A DNA stretch of 64,000 nucleotides from Conus ventricosus. Lineage: Eukaryota; Mollusca; Gastropoda; Neogastropoda; Conidae. Positions 35,242 through 46,044 of the stretch are shown here, piece by piece. Each line of letters begins with the position of its first letter. The first letter of the stretch is position 1. Made by a program: the position numbers and the translations under genes. The stretch is taken from the NCBI GenBank assembly GCA_018398815.1, contig CM031607.1, positions 81,330,382 through 81,394,381 on the forward strand, in the 5' to 3' direction. The notes beneath the pieces are model-generated. The model searched no databases. It was given only the letters and a program-made list of their open reading frames with translations, and had not been told where the DNA came from.

Positions 35242-35497
35242 ATGACATGACCCTCAAGAGATGTGAAGAGGTGGATTTGTTTATGATGGATGTGGTTGAG
35301 TCAGTATGACATGACCCTCAAGAGATGTGAAGAGGTGGAGTTGTTTGCGATGGATGTTATTGGGTCAGTATGACATGGCCCTTGAAAGATGTGAAGAGGC
35401 GGAGTTGTTTGCGATGGATGTTATTGGGTCAGTATGACATGGCCCTTGAAAGATGCGAAGAGGTGGAGTTATTTGTGATGGATGTTATTGGGTCAGT
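35242..35497 (+). repeat. 64-bp minisatellite, 4 copies
   Basis: ATGACATG anchors at 35242, 35306, 35370 and 35434 are exactly 64 bp apart; preceded by a TG tract. Confidence 0.95.
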
Positions 35498-36022
35498 ACA
35501 AAACTGGCTAGAATTGAAAAATGGCTTCTATGCATGTCTTCAGTCTTAATCCTTGCTCTCACCAACATTGACCCTGTTCCTACCTACCCTGTCAATGTCC
35601 AATGCTTGCTGACATCTGCCTGCCACATTACCCTGTAATGCTGGGCCACCTGGATGGAGTGGTGTTACAGGTTACTTCAGTAAGTCATTTGTATCTGAAT
35701 AACAAAAACATTGATTTTGTTTTATACCTTTTGCATATTAACTAGAAATACCTGGTCTGAAACACTATGTTTATTGCAATTAATGCAAATCTTGGTTGTA
35801 AACGCCACATCTCCGTCTAATGATCAAATGGTTTAATGTGCTCATATTGAGAAAGAAAGGCGCACTCCGAAAATGTGAAAAAAAGGATGAACGCACCTAC
35901 AAGCTTTAAGATCAGTATGACAAAGCATCAAGCATCACAAAAAAAACACCTTCTTTCTATCTTCCTCCAACGAGTTCTGAGAGCAAGATAAAGGTTACTG
36001 CACCTTCTAGTGGAAGATTACA

Positions 36023-36086
36023 GCCCTGATGTGGCCCTTTGCGGTCGGCTGGGCTATAAGCAACATTATCTTATCTTATCTTATCC
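36023..36086 (-). mobile_element. Short interspersed repeat fragment with (GATAA)n tail, copy 2
   Basis: Reverse complement of the element at 18054-18118 without its 10-bp insertion, tailed by TTATC repeats on this strand. Confidence 0.75.
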
Positions 36087-36225
36087 TAGTGGAAGATTGC
36101 TGCCTTTGGCAGTCTTTATGCGTGTTGACAAGTGTCAACCAACGGTGGTTTGCTACAGTGAGGATGATCATTGCCAATGGTGGTGAAACTGTTAAGAAAA
36201 CTATTTCTGCTGTCAGACATCTGTG

Positions 36226-36373
36226 TCATAAGGTTGAGACATTTGGGAGTGGAAGAGAGAGATGGTGATAAGTTGGAAATGATTCAGCTGAGATACCTGT
36301 CTCATAAGGTTGAAACATATGGGAGTGGAAGAGAGATGGTGATGTGTTGGAAATCATTCAACTGAAATCCCTG
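36226..36373 (+). repeat. 74-bp tandem duplication
   Basis: TCATAAGGTTGAGACAT and GGGAGTGGAAGAGAGA recur about 74 bp later as TCATAAGGTTGAAACAT and GGGAGTGGAAGAGA. Confidence 0.8.
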
Positions 36374-37143
36374 TCTTTACACTGACAACAAGCAGCTGAC
36401 CAGTTGTGGTCTTACTAACTGATCCACAAAAGAGCATAATTTCCTCTGAAGGAAAGAGGGCATCTCAGCTCAAGAAATGTTATGCAAGAACACTCTCTTC
36501 CGAGTATGAAATATAATTGTAACCCATTTTTCCCTTTTTAATGTCTGTAAAGAAGATTAACCAGTCTGAAAAAAGATTTACTGTTATCGCTTACAGGATG
36601 GAACGGAAATGACCCGGAGGACAAGAATTTCTTTACCCTCAGTGATTTGATAAATATTTGTCGTTATGTTTCTGTTTGGGTTTTTTTCCCTTCTCTTTTG
36701 CTGTTTTCTAACAGCATTTTCTCATCTGTTTTTTTTTAAATAAATTTTTTATGCCTGCTGCTTCTTGTTAGTGTTAAAAGGAAAGTTTTACTGCATGGGT
36801 TTACATGTGCTCTTTAACATTATTTTTGGACTATGAATTCTTTTTTGTTTAGTTACATATTGTTGTACAGCAGTACAGTCATAGTGTCTGCACTCACTAC
36901 CTCAGGCTTGCACATCATATGTGTTGCCATTTATTCCAGTCTTGTTCCCCAGCTTTTTGTTTTTAATAGTAATACAGATTTTATATTATCTCTGGATGCT
37001 ACCGATTACATTCACAAAATCAAAACATCTGCTGTTGAAATCAAACTATGCACTGATGAAGTCTGTAAATAGACTAGGTCTGTGTACAAAGTATGTACAA
37101 GACGATGAACATTCAAACTTGGTGTAAAGAAATATGTATGATT

Positions 37144-37145
<2 letters not shown>
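36374..37145. other. AT-rich DNA, no gene seen
   Basis: No protein-like ORF or element end recognised. Confidence 0.5.

Positions 37146-37210
<65 letters not shown>
37146..37210. repeat. (TG)n microsatellite
   Basis: About 32 TG units with a single GA interruption near the start. Confidence 0.95.
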
Positions 37211-37214
<4 letters not shown>

Positions 37215-37829
37215 TCTTTTTATGCATTACACTGGCCACATCTTTTTTAATGTGTTTTTTCTGTTACTTTGTAATATGCATTACAATGACTGCATTTATG
37301 TATTTCCACAGTTTTTCACTTTTTGCATGTGGAGAGACAGACCCGGAACAGTGGAACAATATATGTATATACAAAATCAGACACTGTTGAATTGTCTAAT
37401 CTCCTATCTTCAGCACAGTTCTCCATGCAAAATGCTTCTTACTGTATGCTCTTTGTTTATTTGTTGTTGTTTTTTTCTGTCTCGCTTTTGCATCCCATTA
37501 AAAAGGGAAATCTGATATCTGAATTGTATAAGTATTTGTGACTGGAGGTTTTGAAAGTGAAATCCACAGGAATATCATTTCAGCCAATATTAATGACTTC
37601 AAAACAGCCACCCTACTGCATGGAGCCTTTGTCTCCTCAGCCAGATCTTGTATAAAGTTTTTATTACTTAGAAAATTGCTTGAGTATTACTTTTAGCACT
37701 ATCTACTACATCTTTTGTAACTAACATCTTGAATTGCTCAGGATAGCAGTTCACTTGCAGATGCAGCACGAGGTGAATTTTGAAATATTTTCTACAGGGG
37801 GGGGGGGGGGGGGGGGGCCATATTCTTCC

Positions 37830-38880
37830 ATAAACTTCTGTTTAATACTAACTTTGACTTTCTCCTAAATTTGTAAACTGTGTTTGGAGTCTCTTCAAAT
37901 GATATTCGGTAACCATCAAGTATTACTTCTGTGTCACCAGCGATTTTTTTGCAATCTTATGTTTTGTGTCACCAACGTAAAGTTACTTTTATATTCATAT
38001 TTCCCCTGATCATAAGTCCAAAAACTTGAACACATAAAATAAATCTATTAGCTGAAATTGAGTCATCTTGCCTGTAACTGCGGTTAATGGGGACCAGGTC
38101 AAACTTTGCCCTTCAACAAGAAGACTTGGTCGCATATTTACGTGAAATGTGCTTATATATTGATGTATATTTGGGCCAAGGCATGATGCTGAATTTATGC
38201 GTGAATCTCCAATCAAAAGCCTGTTCTGAGTCTACACATAATAGCAGTCCAGACTGGTCTTCTTTCATAAGCCGGTCTTATATTATCTCCAGTACACCTT
38301 CTAGCCATAAAATCTGTTTTATCTTCATTAATCGAAGCTAGGAGAACCTAATTTTTAATCTGCTTGTCACGTGAAGGCTTGTGACACACACTGACCCTAT
38401 GTTATAGACAATATTCAACAGACTAGTTGGTGTCCACTTCTTTATGAGGTCTCTTGGCTCATCTGCGTTGGAATTAATAATTAATGTTCTAATGCTTTCT
38501 TTTTTATATTCTGGGCATCTCTCTTTATTCAAATCCTTGATTCACAACATATGTACCCAATTTTGAACCGAAAAAGGTGGGGAAAAAACTTCGCAGTAAA
38601 TCCATCCGGACCGATCATGATAATTATTGTTTTTCATGTTTTTGTTTTTGTCCACACCTTGCACCGTTCAAGGGGTATTGTTTCTTGTACTTTTTTTTTC
38701 CACATCTTGTCGAATTTTGTCATTTTCAAATGTTTCTCGACTGTCAGTTAACGTCAGCATTGTCATGAATTTATCTAAAACATTTTTCTTTCGAGAAAAC
38801 AATAATAACCTAACCTGTTCACCTTCTGCAGCAGATCAGATCAAACCAACCTCCATTATGCCTCTCTAATCCCTGCCAGT
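37830..38880 (-). pseudogene. L1-like LINE reverse-transcriptase relic
   Basis: On the minus strand the order is GPDGFTAKFF (near 38606), then DEPRDLIKKWTPTSLLNIVY (near 38440), LLLCVDSEQAFDW (near 38230, first catalytic Asp), and GDTEVILDG with SFEET and KF (near 37945), where an L1 polymerase has (F/Y)ADDT. The second Asp pair is degraded to GD and several frameshifts separate the blocks. Both ends are unclear; a poly-G tract at 37798-37817 interrupts the low-coordinate side. Motif order matches the L1 group; identity from memory. Confidence 0.75.
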
Positions 38881-39012
38881 TCCTATCCATCTCTGTGTAC
38901 ATTTGGTCTATTTTCTTGATTCAGATTACGCTTATTTTCCTTTTTGTTTTTCAGTATGACTCGCCAAATGGTTTTGCTTTTCGTTACTTCTACACATTTC
39001 ATGTTCATCAGT

Positions 39013-39123
39013 AGAACATCTAAAACCAGCAGATATAATATTGTAAATTAGAACATCTAAAACCAGCAGATATAATATTGTAAATTAGAACATCTAAAAC
39101 CAGCAGATCTAATATTGTAAATT
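39013..39123 (+). repeat. 37-bp tandem repeat, 3 copies
   Basis: AGAACATCTAAAACCAGCAG starts at 39013, 39050 and 39087. The adjoining SINE inserted at the end of the third unit. Confidence 0.95.
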
Positions 39124-39127
39124 TAAT

Positions 39128-39537
39128 TTCGGGGCCGGAATAGCTCAGTTGGTAGAGCACCGGACTCGTGATCATGGGGTTGCGGGTTCGAATTTCGGTG
39201 CAGGGGGATTTTTCCCTCGGAGTTAACATTGGTTCTGACTCCATGTCCCATACAGTCCTTCAAATGAGACTATAAACCGTGGTTATGTGTGTGAACGCAC
39301 GCACAACATCTTGCACACACGTAAAATCCAATCACCAACTTTCGGAAGAGAAGGCCAGTTTGGCCATTGGTATGGATGACACGTTACACATAGCATGCAC
39401 CTTGCCAAAGAGGGAGTATGGCTGCCTTAATGGCGGGATAAAAAATGGTCATACACACAAAACTCCACTGCCTGTCTATACACGCAGTGTCCGCAGGAGT
39501 ATCAGCCTGCGTACGCAGACAGAAAGAAATAAAGAAA
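39128..39537 (+). mobile_element. tRNA-derived SINE, complete with 11-bp target-site duplication
   Basis: The head carries a polymerase III box A (TAGCTCAGTTGG, 39141-39152) and box B (GGTTCGAATTT, 39185-39195); the anticodon-loop equivalent CTCGTGA suggests descent from tRNA-Thr(CGT). The body is about 330 bp and ends in an A-rich tail (AGAAAGAAATAAAGAAA). GTAAATTTAAT occurs at 39117-39127 and again at 39538-39548, a perfect duplication, so the insertion is complete and fairly young. Confidence 0.9.
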
Positions 39538-39548
39538 GTAAATTTAAT

Positions 39549-40485
39549 ACTGGCACTGTTAACCGTTGGAAGCTGTTCCCTCACATAGCTTATGCAGCCG
39601 TATCCCTTTATCAAAGAATTAATAACCTCATTGATTTCGTCAAATACTGGCTGTCCTTTACCAAAGAACAATTACCCTTTCATAAGGAGCATATTTTTGT
39701 ATCTTTCACAAACGAAAAAATCAAGGTATGCATTAAGTGATCTGTCTGGTAACGGGTTTAATATCAGCATTTGTCAAAAAATTAGACACTAAATATGGCA
39801 CAAGAAAAAACAAAGTCGGAACTTCTTTACTGCCCTGACGAATACTTGTGCCATATGCTCTTCATTTTAGGATTCAATATTCTCCATACATATTTCCCTT
39901 ACTGTCTCCAGCCTGCTGCTGTGCATTCGCATTGTTATAAGGTTTATAGATGTAATAATCCAATGCAGATCCAGTATCAGATTTCAGTAAGCCCCATTAT
40001 AAAATGATGATGTGCGCATGTACTTAAAAAAAAGAGGATCTTTATGATTTGGTCCATAAATAGCTACCAGTTAAAAGTCGTATTAAAGAAAGATAAGATA
40101 GTAAATACAGAATTATTACTCATGCCTTATAAAATTCGTTTGAAGAAAACTCAAAGTTGTTAAGTAATATGTTTGGTTTCTACCCCATTCAGCTCTTATA
40201 GTTTTCTATAATTTAGAACTAAGTGGCTGTCTTCTAAAAAAAAAAAAAAAAAGAAATAAGAAAAAAAAAAAGCAGACCTTTTTCAGGGAGGGAGATGGAG
40301 GGTTCCCCACGTTGTAAATATTTCTCCTTCTTCTTCTTCTTCTGTGCCTACCTGTTTGATGCATGAAAAAGGCACATGTACAAACATTTACATCGATTGT
40401 AGTGATCATATCTTGTCTTTGGCTTTAGAATCAGCATGATGTTAGGAAAACAGTTAAAAAGAAAATTACAGTTACACATATATAT
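39549..40485. other. AT-rich DNA, no gene seen
   Basis: Contains A-rich runs near 40237-40272 and a short TTC repeat near 40327; nothing else recognised. Confidence 0.5.
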
Positions 40486-40518
40486 CGAGGGGCTGACTGC
40501 TAGAAGTCAGTAACTCGA
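40486..40518 (+). repeat. Left terminal inverted repeat of the 4.9-kb transposon
   Basis: CGAGGGGCTGACTGCTAGAA, continuing GTCAGTAACTCGA; pairs with 45364-45397. Confidence 0.8.
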
Positions 40519-41100
40519 TTTTTTTCGATTTTGAGATTTTATACTCTTCTGATAGATTTGGACTCTCTCTTTCTGATGGCGATGTCAGATTTCGTTTCTA
40601 GTAAAATTGATTGAGTTATTAATTAAAACCTAAATCAATTATCTTTTATCCCTGGTTCTTTTGAAGCAAAAAGTAATTAAGTAAAGTTCCAGACTTATAG
40701 CTTGCTTTGTTCTACAGATCACCACACAAGTGTGGGAGCTAAATGTACGTATCTTGCTATCATGACTTATAGCAGTGACAGCAAAGCACTCATTTGCCTG
40801 GCAGAGTACTGCTAGAACTCGGATTCTCAACTTACTGAGTTATAGCAAACAAGTTTTCTTTTTGAATCATCTCTTCCCACTGGCCAAAACATAGCAGGTG
40901 CAAGATACCGACTTGTAGCAGGTAGCGTCGGGGTCTGCTAGTGTAAACTTGGTGTTGAGATATGTGCATCTGGCACTTGTCCGGTTGGTACTATCAATTA
41001 AACACATCGGGCAGTAGGCAGCATTTCCAGCGTGGGAATGGCTCCTTAATTTGGTTACCACGACTAGGGACGATTTCCTGGACACAGCAGTTTTCTTCCC

Positions 41101-41232
41101 ATTTTGCCATTTTCATTTGAAGAAGCAACACATTTTCTCAGTCGGATTTTCCAGCCTTTGTTCTTCCCATTTTGCCATTTTCAATTGAAGAAGCAACACA
41201 CTTTCCCAGTTGGATTTTCCAGCCAATTTTCA
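41101..41232 (+). repeat. 68-bp tandem duplication in the transposon 5' region
   Basis: ATTTTGCCATTTTCA starts at 41101 and 41169; each unit ends GGATTTTCCAGCC. Confidence 0.9.
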
Positions 41233-41289
41233 TCGCATTTCTCTCAAAAGGTAATGATGTTTTCTTTTTCTGTCACTGTCTCTGCCTCA

Positions 41290-41323
41290 GTTTCTCTCTC
41301 TCTCTCCCTCTCCCTCCTCCCCC

Positions 41324-41384
<61 letters not shown>

Positions 41385-41446
41385 AATCTTATCTCTGTGC
41401 ATGTGGTGTGTTCGTCTGTAATACAAGCGAAATTACATAAGTTACG

Positions 41447-41535
<89 letters not shown>
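41290..41535. repeat. (CT)n, (TG)n and (GA)n microsatellites
   Basis: Three dinucleotide blocks directly upstream of the transposon coding region. Confidence 0.95.
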
Positions 41536-41538
<3 letters not shown>

Positions 41539-41600
41539 ATTATTCAAGTAATATCATCATGAGCTGATGCAACTGTTTTGTTGTTTACAGCCGCGGTGTA

Positions 41601-44218
41601 ATGATGGCAGAAGGAGCTGAATATCAGCCGGACGAGGCAGTGCCCCCCAGTGAGGACGAGGATGAGGAGGACGAGCCATTGTCTGCTCTCAGACGTAAAT
41701 ATAGGACTGATTGTTCAAGTGATGATGAGCCGCTTATTAATAAAGCGAAACAATCAGCTGACAATGCACTTGATGCAGCAAAACGTGCGAGCTTGGAAGA
41801 GGCTAAAAAGCGTCAAAAAGAGACATTGGCCCACCAAACCTCACTTGACAACATCCTTGGATCAAATGGATACGTTCGCGTTCCGATCAAAGCTGATGGC
41901 AATTGCTTTTTTGAAGCTGCAGTGACACACATCGAAGGCGTGACAGCCAGTGAACTACGGGCCAAGCTGTGTGATCTTCTCCTGACAGAGAGGCAGCTGT
42001 TCATGCCATTTCTGGGGGTTGAGGCGCGTGACATGGACAATATTGCTTACATCGATGCCATCGAGGACCTCCGGACTGAAGGCAGATGGTCCACAAGCAT
42101 TGCTGATCTCTTGCCACTGGTCCTGGCTGAATGGACCAAAAGGCATGTGGAGATCTTCACAAGCGGGGGGTCCAAACTCAATGTGGAGCCGATAAACGCA
42201 GGAGAATTGACAAAACCAAAATATCAGTCTTGCCCTGTTTCAATGCGACCCTCAACACTACGATGCCTGCATGTTCATTCCGCAGCCCACAGAGCAGTCC
42301 AGCTATGACTCAAGCGGTGTGACACAGAATGACACCTTCCCTGACACTTCAGCAAGCCATGCATCTCCAGGGTCTCCTCAGCAGCATTCCACCCAAGAAA
42401 GCAGGGCCTCTACAATACCCCACCAAAAAAGAAACTGTCAAGGAAACGTTCTGCCAACCCACAAACGTGGAAAAGAACGTTAGAAAGGCTCTGAAGCTGC
42501 AAGGTAAAGAACATGTAGCTCAGTCAGGAAAAACCATTCAGCAAAAGGAAATACGCTCTGTTGACTGCACCAAATGCAGGTTGATTGTAAAAAAATTGAA
42601 AATGATGATCGCCAGGCAATTTCGACATTTTCTATGCCTTGCCATCCTATGACAGACAAAAGCAGTTTGCATGCTCAAATATCACTGAACAAGAGAGCAA
42701 GACCATACTCGGCAAGGACAAGTGTCCATTACCCAGGAAACGTATCGTAGCCAGACCCTATCACTTCACCATCAATGGCAGCAGGGTCAGGGTGTGCAAG
42801 AAGTTTTTTCTTGCGACCCTAGATGTTGGAGAGGGCTATGTCAACCATGCCATGGCCAACAGCTAGCGACATGGGCACCTTTACAGGAGGTGATGGACGG
42901 GGAAAACACCCAGCTCACAACAGGACACAGACACAGACGAGAGCACATCCGATCCTTCCCCTGTGTTGAGAGTCACTACACAAGAAAGGACACCAAGAGA
43001 CCTTGACCCTGCTCTCACCGTCACCAAGATGTACCATCTGTACAAGGAGAAATGCCAGGCTGAGGGAAAACACTCCAGTGTACTTGTCGTAAATACAGAG
43101 ATGTATTCAATTCGGATTTCAACTTATCCTTCCACAAACCAAAGAAAGATCAGTGCCTAGTGTGTGTGAACTATGCGGCAAAACTCAAAGAAGGCGTAAC
43201 AGAAGATGAGGAAAAGGGAATACCAGAGGCACACCCAGATGAAACTAAGAGCAAGAGGGGAGAAGGCAAAAGACAAGGAGCTGGCCAAACAAGATTCGTC
43301 AATCCATGTTGTTACTCTTGACCTTCAGGCTGTTCTACCAACCCCATGCGGCCTTGTTAGTCAATTGTACTTCAAGCGCAAACTCTCTGTGTACAATTTC
43401 ACGGTGTATTCTCTGGCAGATGGAAAGGCAACCTGCTATGTTTGGGATGAGACAAATGGAAAGAGGGTCTCAGTGGAAATTGCCCCTTGCCTTCTTCTCT
43501 ACTTCCAGTCACTTCCAGTGACAGTGAAAGAGGTTTGTGCTCTATTCAGACTACTGTGGAGGACAAAATCGCAATCAATACTTAGCAGTAGCCATCCTGT
43601 ACGCCCTCGAGCAAGTTCACAATATCACTTCAGTCACCCACAAGTACCTGGAGACCGGCCATACGCAGATGGAATGTGATTCTATGCACTCAGCAATTGC
43701 ATTCGCACAAAAAGCAAGCCCTGTTTACACTCCCAGTGGCTGGGACATTATTTTCCGCATGGCGAGGCGGCACAACCCCTACACTGTCGTCCCCATTCGG
43801 TTCAGTCAGATCCTTGACTTCAAGCACCTGGCATCACAGGTCATCCGCAACACCAAGGTGACAGGCACAACAAGCGAGTGAGCTGGCTGAAGATGAAGGT
43901 GATCCACTTCAGCAAAGGCCAAGACACCATGTACTTCAAGTACGACTTTGATGACAGTGATTACCACCAGCTCTGTCTCTCAACACCCTCAGCAAGGAGG
44001 AGGCAGCCATCTCGGGGGCAGATCATCAAGCCTCGTTACCAGGGCAAGCTGCCCATTTCAGAGGCCAAGAAGCGAGACCTGCTTTCCCTGTGTCGCTCAG
44101 GTGTGATTCCAGAGGAGCACCACCCCTTCTACAACAACCTGCCGACCTTGGCCACCAGGTGGACCGTCTGGAAGAGCTGGATGTGAACGACTGTGACAGT
44201 GGGGAGGAGACAGACTAG
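41601..44218 (+). pseudogene. Transposon gene: OTU-like cysteine protease plus transposase-like core, frameshifted
   Basis: ATG at 41601, alternative at 41604. An acidic N-terminus is followed by an OTU-like domain with KADGNCFFEAAV (Cys102 as nucleophile) and, after a frameshift near 42215, NISLALFQCDPQHYDACMF, where HYD fits the OTU catalytic His. Then come RKRSANPQTWKR, VRKALKLQGKEH, a CTKC motif, FYALPSYDRQKQFACS, VCKKFFLATLDVGEGYV, SFPCVESHYTRKDTKRP, FNLSFHKPKKDQCLVC, VVTLDLQAVLPTP, YSDYCGGQNRNQYLA, HKYLETGHTQMECDSMHSAI and an acidic tail ending at TAG 44218. This order matches a widespread uncharacterised animal family (I believe DUF7869). LDLQ, YSDYCGGQ and LETGHTQME could be the three acidic residues of an RNase H-fold transposase; that is inference. 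At least six frameshifts mean the copy is dead. Confidence 0.75.
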
Positions 44219-44300
44219 AATTTGCTGCAAATCTGTTTTGGGAGGGGGGGATGGGGAGGGGGTTGTGTGTGTTAGCAGTCGTTACTGTTTAACTGCAGAG

Positions 44301-44483
44301 AACAAGATTATCACAAACATTGTGCTGTGCTAGAACTGACTTAGAGAACAATGATTATCACAAACAGTGTGCTGTGCTAGAACTCATTTAGAGAACAATG
44401 ATTTTTCACAAACAGTGTGCTGTGCTAGAACTCATTTAGAGAACAATGATTATCACAGTGTGTTGTGCTAGAACTGATTTAGA
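44301..44483 (+). repeat. 46-49-bp tandem repeat, 4 copies, inside the transposon
   Basis: AACA anchors at 44301, 44347, 44394 and 44443. Every unit contains GTGCTAGAACT, close to the subterminal motif CTGCTAGAA. Confidence 0.9.
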
Positions 44484-45363
44484 TTTTTCATGAAAGGAAA
44501 GCTTGAAACTGTACATGTTCTGAATTGTGGAGATGGCATTTGTGAGATCGGAGTGGTATGTGGATTTCACTGTTGGAATAACTATAATCTTGGATGGCTA
44601 TGTCTCAACAAAATATTCTTCATCAGCAGCGAAAACAACAGAGAAGAACAGTTCGTATGTACAGTTTTTATGTCTTTTTTAGTATTTGTACATAGTTTTA
44701 TTTGCAATGTTTGATTGATCAATGTTTCTCCTCATGGGAAAGGCACACTTACTTTGTTTTCCATGTCTTGCTGTCTATCAAGTTGAAGGAATATTTTTAA
44801 CTAAAAAGACTTAAGTGCAAATGCATAGTTTTATCTCTAGAAACACACTCCATTTATCTCAGAAGGGAAGCTTAATAAAACTTCTTAATTCGAGTTGGGG
44901 ATTTTTGTCAGAATGTTGAAAGTGACCCATGCCATAAGAGAACCTGCTAGAGGTAATTATTTTGGGATAAAGACTGATAGCTCCCAGGATTGGCCAGCAA
45001 TAGGGGGAATAGTGCCTGCTAGAATTCAGCAATCCAAGTTGAGTACTTCTAGCAGCCACAGTGCAACCGCCCTGTACACTTAGGGCGTGGGCTACATCTC
45101 AGTAACAGTTGTTACTAACTTCTAGCAGTACAAAACATGGACAGAACAGTGGGTCCAAATGCTGCTGAAATTGCTTATTTCAGTTGGTACTACACATTAC
45201 ATAAAAAATGAATGTAGGGATTGTTTTATCCTTTACATATTTACATCACCTTTACACCATATGTTTTACGTTGAACATAGTGAATTTGCAAAGCATTCCG
45301 CTCATAAGAAACATAAATATAGCTGCTTAAACTTTTTCTTTGTGTTTTCTTCAAAAGTGCAAA

Positions 45364-45397
45364 ATTCAAGTTACGAAGTTCTAGCAGTCAGCCCTCG
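45364..45397 (-). repeat. Right terminal inverted repeat of the 4.9-kb transposon
   Basis: Complement of CGAGGGCTGACTGCTAGAAC and the following 14 bases. Confidence 0.8.
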
Positions 45398-45535
45398 ATA
45401 TGATATTCCTAATCTCCGACAAGAAACACAGAAAGAAAAAAGAAAAAATATGATCACAGTATCAAACAGGATTCCTGAGTTTTAAGATGGGGGAAAAAAA
45501 GAAAGAAAAATACATTTCAATGTCATAGAGAGCAC

Positions 45536-45604
45536 GCACACACACACGCATGCGCGCAAACATGCAAACACATGCGCGTGCGCACATACACACACATGTG
45601 CACC

Positions 45605-45653
<49 letters not shown>

Positions 45654-45663
45654 CACACACACA
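45536..45663. repeat. (CA)n/(CGCA)n microsatellite
   Basis: CA repeats with CG-rich interruptions. Confidence 0.95.
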
Positions 45664-46044
45664 GGCACGACTGATTCAGCATGATAAGTATGCAGAGATA
45701 ATTTGATTAATTCAATTTAGTAACGCTGTCTGATTCACCAACAGACAAAAACCTTCACAGAGAGAGGGTGGGAGTGGGAGTGGAGGGAAGAGGAATGATC
45801 CACCCCGATCTTCACAGGGGGAAAAAGAGGAGGGGGGAGGGGGGGGAGCATCAGGAATGTGTGCTGAACAAAAAGCGTTGAAGAGAAGGAAGCGGGCAGG
45901 TGGGTGGATGGAAAAGTGGATGAAAGGGGTTGGGGAGAGGGCACCGGAGTGAGGAGGGAATCCAAAGAACCACCATCTTTGAAAGCCACAAAAGGCAAAA
46001 ATAGATACACAGATAAATGAATGAATAGACAAGTAAACGAATAC

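Larger units (their letters stand above)
40486..45397 (+). mobile_element. 4.9-kb DNA transposon with OTU protease and transposase-like pseudogene
   Basis: The ends are imperfect terminal inverted repeats: CGAGGGGCTGACTGCTAGAA at 40486-40505, and the complement of CGAGGGCTGACTGCTAGAAC at 45378-45397, with further similarity inward for about 13 bp. ATAT borders both ends, a possible target duplication, though the context is AT-rich. CTGCTAGAA recurs subterminally at 40497 and 40809 on the left and at 45016, 45047, 45120 and 45379 on the right, three of the right-hand sites in inverse orientation. The coding region lies in the middle. I cannot name the superfamily. Confidence 0.75.

Noticed and set aside
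39130..39200. Functional tRNA gene
   Set aside because: Acceptor and T stems do not pair properly, and the sequence continues into a SINE body flanked by a target-site duplication.
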